A stretch of DNA of 64,000 nt from contig NZ_CP026682.1 of the NCBI RefSeq assembly GCF_002949735.1, positions 62,001-126,000 of the forward strand, read 5' to 3'. A model generated the notes under the pieces. The model was not told the DNA's origin and made no database searches. It saw only the letters and a list, made by a program, of their open reading frames with translations. Source of the stretch: Nostoc sp. 'Peltigera membranacea cyanobiont' N6. Its GTDB lineage: Bacteria; Cyanobacteriota; Cyanobacteriia; Cyanobacteriales; Nostocaceae. Positions 59,120 to 64,000 of the stretch are shown here, in pieces. The translations under genes and the position numbers were made by a program. Numbering within the stretch: the stretch's first letter is position 1; every line of letters begins with the position of its first letter.

Positions 59120-62100
59120 ATGCTCAATGCCATCCTCAAGTGGTCAATTATTCAACGCTGGATAGTCGTGCTACTCGCAATAGTAGTCACAATTTGGGGT
59201 ACATATAACCTCACCCAAATGCCCCTAGATGTATTCCCTGACTTCGCCCCGCCCCAAGTTGAAATTCAAACCGAAGCCCCAGGACTAGCACCAGAAGAAG
59301 TTGAAACACTAATTACCTTACCAATTGAAAGCGCCGTTAATGGTACACCAGGAGTAGAAACGGTACGTTCTTCCTCTGCTGTCAGCATCTCCGTTGTCAA
59401 GGTTATCTTTAAATGGGGCACTGATGTTTATCAAGCCCGTCAACTAGTAACAGAACGATTACAGCAGGTACTGCAAAAATTACCAGAGGGCGTGGAAAAT
59501 CCCCAAATTTCGCCCATTTCTTCCCCCATTGGTACAATTCTCCAGTACGCCTTCACTGCTGAAACAACCCCACTTATGGAAGTGCGGCGCTTAGTTGACC
59601 GGGATGTCACCAATAGATTGCTAGCTGTACCGGGGATTTCTCAAGTAATTGCTTATGGTGGTGATATTCGCCAGTATCAGATATTGGTGAACCCAGCGAA
59701 ATTAAAAGCTTTCAATATCACTTTAGATGAAGTCACATCTGCGGCTAGAGGAGCTAATGTCAATGCTGCGGGTGGTTTTTTGGTCAATCCAGACCAAGAG
59801 TTAATTATTCGTGGCTTAGGGCGCATCGAGTCAATTGAGCAATTGGGTAAATCTGCAATAACGGCGCGAAACGGAACGCCTGTACTGTTGCAAGATGTGG
59901 CAGATGTCAGCATTGGCGCAGCTTTAAAACGTGGTGATGGCAGTTTGAATGGTCAACCAGCAATTGTGGTGATGATCAACAAGCAGCCACAAAATGATAC
60001 TCCCACAGTTACGAAAGCAGTTGAGAAGGCGATCGCAGAAATTAAAGCAGGGTTGCCCAAAGATGTCAAAGTCACAGAAACCTTCCGCCAAGAAAACTTT
60101 ATCGAAGCTGCGATTGAAAACGTTACCAGTTCGCTGCGCGATGGCATTATTATCGTTTCCATCATCTTGTTGATGTTTTTGATGAACTGGCGCACCGCAA
60201 TTATTACCCTCAGCGCCATTCCCTTATCAGTTCTGATTGGCATGATGATTCTGGGCTTATTTGGCCAAGGTATTAACACGATGACACTGGGAGGATTGGC
60301 TGTTGCCATTGGTTCAGTAGTGGATGACTCAATTGTAGACATGGAAAATGCCTACCGGGGTCTACGCAAGAACCAAGTAGCCAGCAATCCGGTGCATCCA
60401 TTTAAGGTTGTTTATGATACTTCTGTAGAAGTCAGAGTTAGTGTGATTTTTTCAACGGTAATTATTGCCGTTGTCTTTGCACCAATTTTCACCCTTACAG
60501 GTGTGGAAGGTCGGATATTTGCACCAATGGGTGTTGCCTATTTGATATCAATTTTTGCTTCTACATTAGTGGCAATGACTTTATCTCCGGCACTTTGTGC
60601 GATTTTGCTAGCAAATCGACAACTACCAGCCGATGATACCTGGATAAGTGCCTTATCACAACGAATTTATCGACCTCTTGTCAATTTTTCCATCCGTTTC
60701 CCCACAATTATTTTGGTAGTAGCGGGTGCATCCTTAGTAGCTTCTTTGGTAATTTTACCGAGTTTGGGAAGGGTATTTTTACCAGAGTTTCAAGAACCAT
60801 CCTTAGTAAACACAGTTCTGCTTTATCCAGGGAGTTCTCTGGAGGCGACAAACCAAGTCGGGTTCGCGTTGGAAGATGCTCTGAAAAATGACAAGCGATT
60901 TAAGACAGTACAGTTACGGGCTGGACGTGTTACTGGTGATGCGGATGCAGGGGGGGTGAATTTAGGACATTTAGATGTGGAATTGAGTGCAGAAGGATTA
61001 AAAGATCGGGAAGGGAGTATTGAAAAGCTGCGAGAGGAGTTTGGTAAAATTCCTGGAGTTGCTCCCAATATTGGCGGATTTATCTCGCACCGCATGGATG
61101 AGGTATTATCAGGGGTAAGAAGTGCGATCGCAGTTAAAATATTCGGCCCTGATTTAGCAGAATTGCGCCACATCGGATCTGAAGTTCAATCTGCAATGAC
61201 AGGTATTTCAGGAATCGTGGACTTACAACTCGAACCCCAAGTCCCCATTAGACAGGTGCAGATTAAATTTAACCGGGAAGCCGCAGCACGTTATGGCTTA
61301 ACTGTAGGTCAACTCACTGAAATGCTAGAAACTGCACTCAATGGGCGAGTTGTCTCTCAAGTACTCGAAGGGCAACAATTATTTGACCTTGTAGTTTGGT
61401 TACAACCAGAATCTCGCAACAACTTAGATGTAATCCGCAACTTACTAGTAGATACCCCCACAGGGCAAAAAATTCCTTTAGCGCAGGTGGCCAGCATTGA
61501 TTATGGAACTGGCCCTAACACAATTAATCGGGAAAATGTCTCACGCCTAATTGTCGTTTCTGCTAATGTCTCCGGTCGAGATTTAGGCTCGGCGGTAGAA
61601 GAAATTCAAACTAAAGTTAGTCAAGCAATCCAATTACCCACAGGCTACTTTATTCAATACGGCGGTCAGTTTGAATCAGAGCAACGAGCTACTCAGAATC
61701 TACTGGTGTTTGGGGGACTAGCGTTAGTCATCATTGCAGTCTTAATGTACTTTGCAGTCAAATCTGTTGCTGCCATGCTGATGATCATGATTAACTTACC
61801 TCTGGCTTTGGTGGGAGGTATATTTTCTATTGCGTTGGGGGGCGGGATTATCTCTGTAGCTTCCTTGGTAGGATTTATTACCTTGTTTGGCGTGGCAACG
61901 CGTAATGGACTACTGCTAGTAGACAACTACAACGGCAAGATTGCACAGGGAATACCTTTGCGTCAAGTAATTTTTGAGGGTTCGATGGAACGCTTGGTTG
62001 CCATTTTGATGACGGCTCTAACTTCAGCTTTAGGAATGATACCTTTAGTCATTGGTTCGGGTGCAGGTAAAGAAATTTTGCAGCCATTGGCTGTTGTAGT

Positions 62101-62242
62101 TTTGGGCGGGTTGTTTACTTCTACAGCTTTAACATTGGTGGTGTTACCTGCATTGTATGCCCAGTTTGGTAAATTCTTAGTATCTGGGCAAACTCAGGAA
62201 TATAAAGATGGTAAAGCAACTGAAGTTGTCTTTGAAAGCTAA
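59120..62242 (+). CDS. heavy-metal RND efflux pump (CusA/CzcA family)
   Basis: A 1040-residue pump from ATG 59120, which gives the family start MLNAILKWSIIQRW; an in-frame TTG at 59105 lacks support. Family marks: PLDVFPDFAPPQVEIQTEAPGLAPEEVE, ESAVNGTPGVETVRS and AIGSVVDDSIVDMENAYR (the acidic membrane motif of HME-RND pumps). The later KMDE-equivalent (SHRMDEVLSGVRSAIAVKIFGPDLAELR) and GVATRNGLLLVDNYN follow. It uses the proton gradient to move metal from periplasm or cytoplasm outwards with the adaptor encoded upstream. Copper is inferred from the island; specificity is not proven. Confidence 0.92.
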   Translation: MLNAILKWSIIQRWIVVLLAIVVTIWGTYNLTQMPLDVFPDFAPPQVEIQTEAPGLAPEEVETLITLPIESAVNGTPGVETVRSSSAVSISVVKVIFKWGTDVYQARQLVTERLQQVLQKLPEGVENPQISPISSPIGTILQYAFTAETTPLMEVRRLVDRDVTNRLLAVPGISQVIAYGGDIRQYQILVNPAKLKAFNITLDEVTSAARGANVNAAGGFLVNPDQELIIRGLGRIESIEQLGKSAITARNGTPVLLQDVADVSIGAALKRGDGSLNGQPAIVVMINKQPQNDTPTVTKAVEKAIAEIKAGLPKDVKVTETFRQENFIEAAIENVTSSLRDGIIIVSIILLMFLMNWRTAIITLSAIPLSVLIGMMILGLFGQGINTMTLGGLAVAIGSVVDDSIVDMENAYRGLRKNQVASNPVHPFKVVYDTSVEVRVSVIFSTVIIAVVFAPIFTLTGVEGRIFAPMGVAYLISIFASTLVAMTLSPALCAILLANRQLPADDTWISALSQRIYRPLVNFSIRFPTIILVVAGASLVASLVILPSLGRVFLPEFQEPSLVNTVLLYPGSSLEATNQVGFALEDALKNDKRFKTVQLRAGRVTGDADAGGVNLGHLDVELSAEGLKDREGSIEKLREEFGKIPGVAPNIGGFISHRMDEVLSGVRSAIAVKIFGPDLAELRHIGSEVQSAMTGISGIVDLQLEPQVPIRQVQIKFNREAAARYGLTVGQLTEMLETALNGRVVSQVLEGQQLFDLVVWLQPESRNNLDVIRNLLVDTPTGQKIPLAQVASIDYGTGPNTINRENVSRLIVVSANVSGRDLGSAVEEIQTKVSQAIQLPTGYFIQYGGQFESEQRATQNLLVFGGLALVIIAVLMYFAVKSVAAMLMIMINLPLALVGGIFSIALGGGIISVASLVGFITLFGVATRNGLLLVDNYNGKIAQGIPLRQVIFEGSMERLVAILMTALTSALGMIPLVIGSGAGKEILQPLAVVVLGGLFTSTALTLVVLPALYAQFGKFLVSGQTQEYKDGKATEVVFES

Positions 62243-62368
62243 TTTTTCAACATTTTAGCCATCTGTTAAGTTGTATAGAAGTCAGTAATGTCGGAAAAAT
62301 TGCTTGACGCTTTGGTTTAGCAGGCGAAGATGACTTCTGACTTTATCTTACAGACTTTATCTTACAGA

Positions 62369-62391
62369 TTTCATCTTAATTTCATTTTCAT
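62369..62391. promoter_or_regulatory. CopR-like direct repeat (site D)
   Basis: TTTCAT at 62369 and 62380 (11-bp period), and a third TTTCAT at 62386. It lies about 78-100 bp before the cusA fragment, as in the promoter of an intact metal-efflux gene. Confidence 0.6.
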
Positions 62392-62468
62392 CTGAGACAT
62401 TAAATACAGTACCTCATCGTAAACATCACTATAACCAAGCAGATATCTCAGCTAGGGTCTGAGAAATA

Positions 62469-62630
62469 ATGCTCAATATGGATGAAATTTTATCAGGAGT
62501 CAGAAGTGCGATCGCTGTCAAAATCTACGGCTCCGAACTTGAACAACTCCGCATTATTGGTAAATTTTTGGTTCCCAAAAAGACTACAGAAGTACAAGAA
62601 ATCGATGTTACTCAAGGTTCAGTTGTCTGA
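62469..62630 (+). pseudogene. cusA fragment with internal deletion (53 codons)
   Basis: The frame MLNMDEILSGVRSAIAVKIYGSELEQLRIIGKF ends at TGA 62630. MLN equals the first residues of the CusA pump at 59120. MDEILSGVRSAIAVKIYGSELEQLRIIG then matches CusA residues MDEVLSGVRSAIAVKIFGPDLAELRHIG from the middle of the pump. The first part of a gene has been joined to its centre, with the rest gone and the end changed. A second cusA copy has decayed here while its upstream control site survives. Confidence 0.75.
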
Positions 62631-62740
62631 CACTTAATTTATTAATTCTTCCCAGATGTCCACCTGGGAATGTAGAGATATTCATGCAGTACGTATAGGA
62701 TTTAGCGAAATTTTTCTAATAATCAATGAGGAGTAAATCC
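62631..62740. other. short gap before the lipoprotein gene
   Basis: No gene or clear operator. GAGGAG at 62728-62733 is the ribosome-binding site of the lipoprotein gene. Confidence 0.4.
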
Positions 62741-63229
62741 ATGCAATCATTCAAATTAGGCTTTGTTGTTTTCGCCAGTATAGGATTACTTTTTTTGGGA
62801 GCTTGTGGTAATCAAGCTTCTGAGTCCAGTAGCAATCCTTCTGTGGCTACTTCAGAAACCGCAACGAATACAGGAACCACAGCCAACTCTGAAAAATCTG
62901 CTCATGGTGGCTCGGGTGGTAAAAATGCTCAAGTCGTTGAAACAGGAAAATATCACTTAGAGTTTGTGCCTGAGAAAGAAGGTAGCACGACTCACTTAGA
63001 TTTATATTTGCAAACAGGTGACAAACACGAAGCAGTTACAAATGCGAAAGTTACTGCTGATATTCAGTCACCAGATGGAAAGCAAAAAACAGTTCCCTTA
63101 ACATACGATGCTGATGGTAAACACTACGCTACCAAGTTGGAAGGAGTTACGGCGGGTCAATATCAAGTGAAAGTTACCGCGAATGTTGGCACAGAAAAAG
63201 TCAACGGTAGGTTTAGTTTTAATCAGTAA
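62741..63229 (+). CDS. small lipoprotein, metal-island associated
   Basis: A 162-residue protein from ATG 62741 with GAGGAG 7 nt upstream; an earlier start at 62726 is in frame but overlaps that site. Signal peptide with lipobox (SIGLLFLGACGNQ). A Ser/Thr/Asn-rich linker follows, then a beta domain (VETGKYHLEFVPEKEGSTTHLDLYLQTGDKH; VTADIQSPDGKQKTVPLTYDADGKHYATKLEGVTAGQYQVKVTANVGTE) similar in style to the YtkA/FixH-like lipoprotein at 48681. It probably serves metal handling in the cell envelope. Last gene of the window. Confidence 0.65.
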   Translation: MQSFKLGFVVFASIGLLFLGACGNQASESSSNPSVATSETATNTGTTANSEKSAHGGSGGKNAQVVETGKYHLEFVPEKEGSTTHLDLYLQTGDKHEAVTNAKVTADIQSPDGKQKTVPLTYDADGKHYATKLEGVTAGQYQVKVTANVGTEKVNGRFSFNQ

Positions 63230-63260
63230 TCCGAGTATTTAGGCATCGCTTGCAGGGCAG

Positions 63261-63353
63261 TTATGGCTCATCCTGTTCTTGAACTTCAATCACTGCATCA
63301 GCGTTGCTGCGCTTGAGGATGATAGTTACATAACCTGCTTCTAATAATTCACA
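63261..63353 (-). pseudogene. C-terminal remnant of an unknown gene
   Basis: On the minus strand a frame runs from a stop at 63354-63356 through ELLEAGYVTIILKRSNADAVIEV to TAA 63261. It has no start and looks like the last 28 residues of a larger protein. I cannot assign a family. Confidence 0.4.
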
Positions 63354-63425
63354 TTAGGCAATTGTCAGTGTAAAAGTATCTACCTAATGATCCGATGCTA
63401 ATTTATTCCTAATGAGATGTCTAAA

Positions 63426-63442
63426 TTTCATTTTGATTTCAT
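63426..63442. promoter_or_regulatory. CopR-like direct repeat (site E)
   Basis: TTTCATTTTGATTTCAT: TTTCAT at 63426 and 63437, 11-bp period. Confidence 0.5.
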
Positions 63443-63683
63443 TTTTGTTTTGGTGTTTTTTCCAACTTACAGTTACTAAATCGAGAAAAAAATGAAGGAT
63501 TTATCCTGATGCTCAGATACTGACGTTTAATCGTCTAAATTTATGGTCTAATAGTCAATTTAGGCTTTTTAGTTGTGCAACTCTGTATGACTTAAAGCTT
63601 ATATTGATATTATTAACTAAGTAAAAGTATATAATCAGGATTTTTAAAATAAATCTAGTTTAATGAGCAAATAAACTGTAAAT

Positions 63684-63700
63684 TTTCATCTTAATTTCAT
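63684..63700. promoter_or_regulatory. CopR-like direct repeat (site F)
   Basis: TTTCATCTTAATTTCAT: TTTCAT at 63684 and 63695, 11-bp period. A weaker pair, TTTCGT 63816 and TTTTAT 63827, follows further right. Confidence 0.55.
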
Positions 63701-63855
63701 TTTAATTATCTATAATCAATATTAAGAACATGCTCCTCATGTTTCATAACTCTGATGGGTTTATAGTTGTACTATAAGCCTATTTTTTTATTGTATATGA
63801 CAGTAAAGCAATTTATTTCGTCTTAATTTTATCTGAAATTTTTATAATAACATTT

Positions 63856-63978
63856 ATACCAAATCGAGATAGGTTGTATTGTTTAAAAATGAGCAAAAAT
63901 CAGTGTAGCCAAACCTTTGGTAAGTCTCTCCTCTGTGATACGCTACGCTCAGAATGATAACCAAAGGGAATTTGGTAT
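63856..63978. repeat. small MITE-like unit
   Basis: Bounded by ATACCAAAT (63856-63864) and its inverse ATTTGGTAT (63970-63978), with a CTACGCTCAGAATGA segment common in Nostoc intergenic DNA. 123 bp, non-coding. Confidence 0.45.
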
Positions 63979-64000
63979 TATGACGTATGCAAGTCATGCT

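Larger units (their letters stand above)
63230..64000. other. 771-bp terminal non-coding region
   Basis: Contains a decayed minus-strand C-terminus (63261-63353), two intact CopR-like sites (63426 and 63684), one degenerate (63816-63832) and a MITE-like unit at 63856-63978. Further copper genes may follow beyond the window. Confidence 0.5.

Overview
The window looks like accessory DNA, most likely a large plasmid or a plasmid/prophage-like island, of a filamentous nitrogen-fixing cyanobacterium (Nostocales). Evidence: many HIP1 octamers (GCGATCGC), Nostoc-type heptamer and MITE-like intergenic repeats, cyanobacteria-typical families (DUF1392, Ycf35/DUF1257, Ycf46-like AAA+, DUF2997, DUF305, Uma2/DUF820), and no rRNA, tRNA, ribosomal or photosynthesis genes. 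Plasmid status is an inference.

Layout. 1-1350: the edge of a broken RHS-repeat gene abutting a TnpB-only IS200/IS605-type element. 1.35-6.7 kb: small plasmid-type genes, including an XRE-like regulator, an HTH/coiled-coil protein and a putative winged-helix protein. 7.1-29.4 kb: a secretion/toxin locus. It has a 4621-residue RHS-repeat protein (minus strand) with a unique C-terminal tip and a small ORF behind it that may be its immunity partner. A 245-residue unknown protein follows, then a divergent operon of parvulin-type PPIase, a peptidase-like-domain ABC exporter with an N-terminal cyclic-nucleotide-binding domain, and an HlyD adaptor. This looks like a type I secretion system beside its giant substrate. 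29.4-42.1 kb: Uma2 nuclease, WGR protein, the Ycf35-DUF2997-(85 aa)-Ycf46 operon, several unknown genes, XRE and Bro-N regulators, an MT-A70 adenine methyltransferase and an Rpn-type nuclease. 42.1-48.2 kb: DUF5131, a replisome-organizer-like protein with iteron-like repeats inside its gene, DnaB helicase, an ASCH protein, and a cytosine methyltransferase remnant split by a 454-bp element. That element carries a four-helix-bundle (S23/IVP) gene between perfect 32-bp inverted repeats. DUF1392 closes the block.

48.3-64 kb: a copper-resistance island. It contains a Met-rich secreted protein, a His-rich lipoprotein, two HMA copper chaperones, a MerR-family regulator, two cupredoxin reading frames separated by one in-frame stop, a Cu+ P1B-ATPase, a 21-cysteine four-helix copper-storage-like protein, a CopM-like DUF305 protein, a CusBA-type RND efflux pair, a decayed cusA fragment and a small lipoprotein.

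Two regulatory signatures recur in the copper island. Four MerR-type promoters have a TTGACT -35, a CTCTCC/GGAGAG dyad and a 20-bp spacer; they precede chaperone 1, merR, the chaperone 2-ATPase-cupredoxin operon and copM. At least five 11-bp-period TTTCAT direct repeats, of the kind bound by OmpR/PhoB-family regulators such as CopR, precede the storage protein, copM, cusBA, the cusA fragment and the right edge. No CopRS-like two-component pair and no CusC-like outer-membrane factor is in the window, so both must be encoded elsewhere if they are used.
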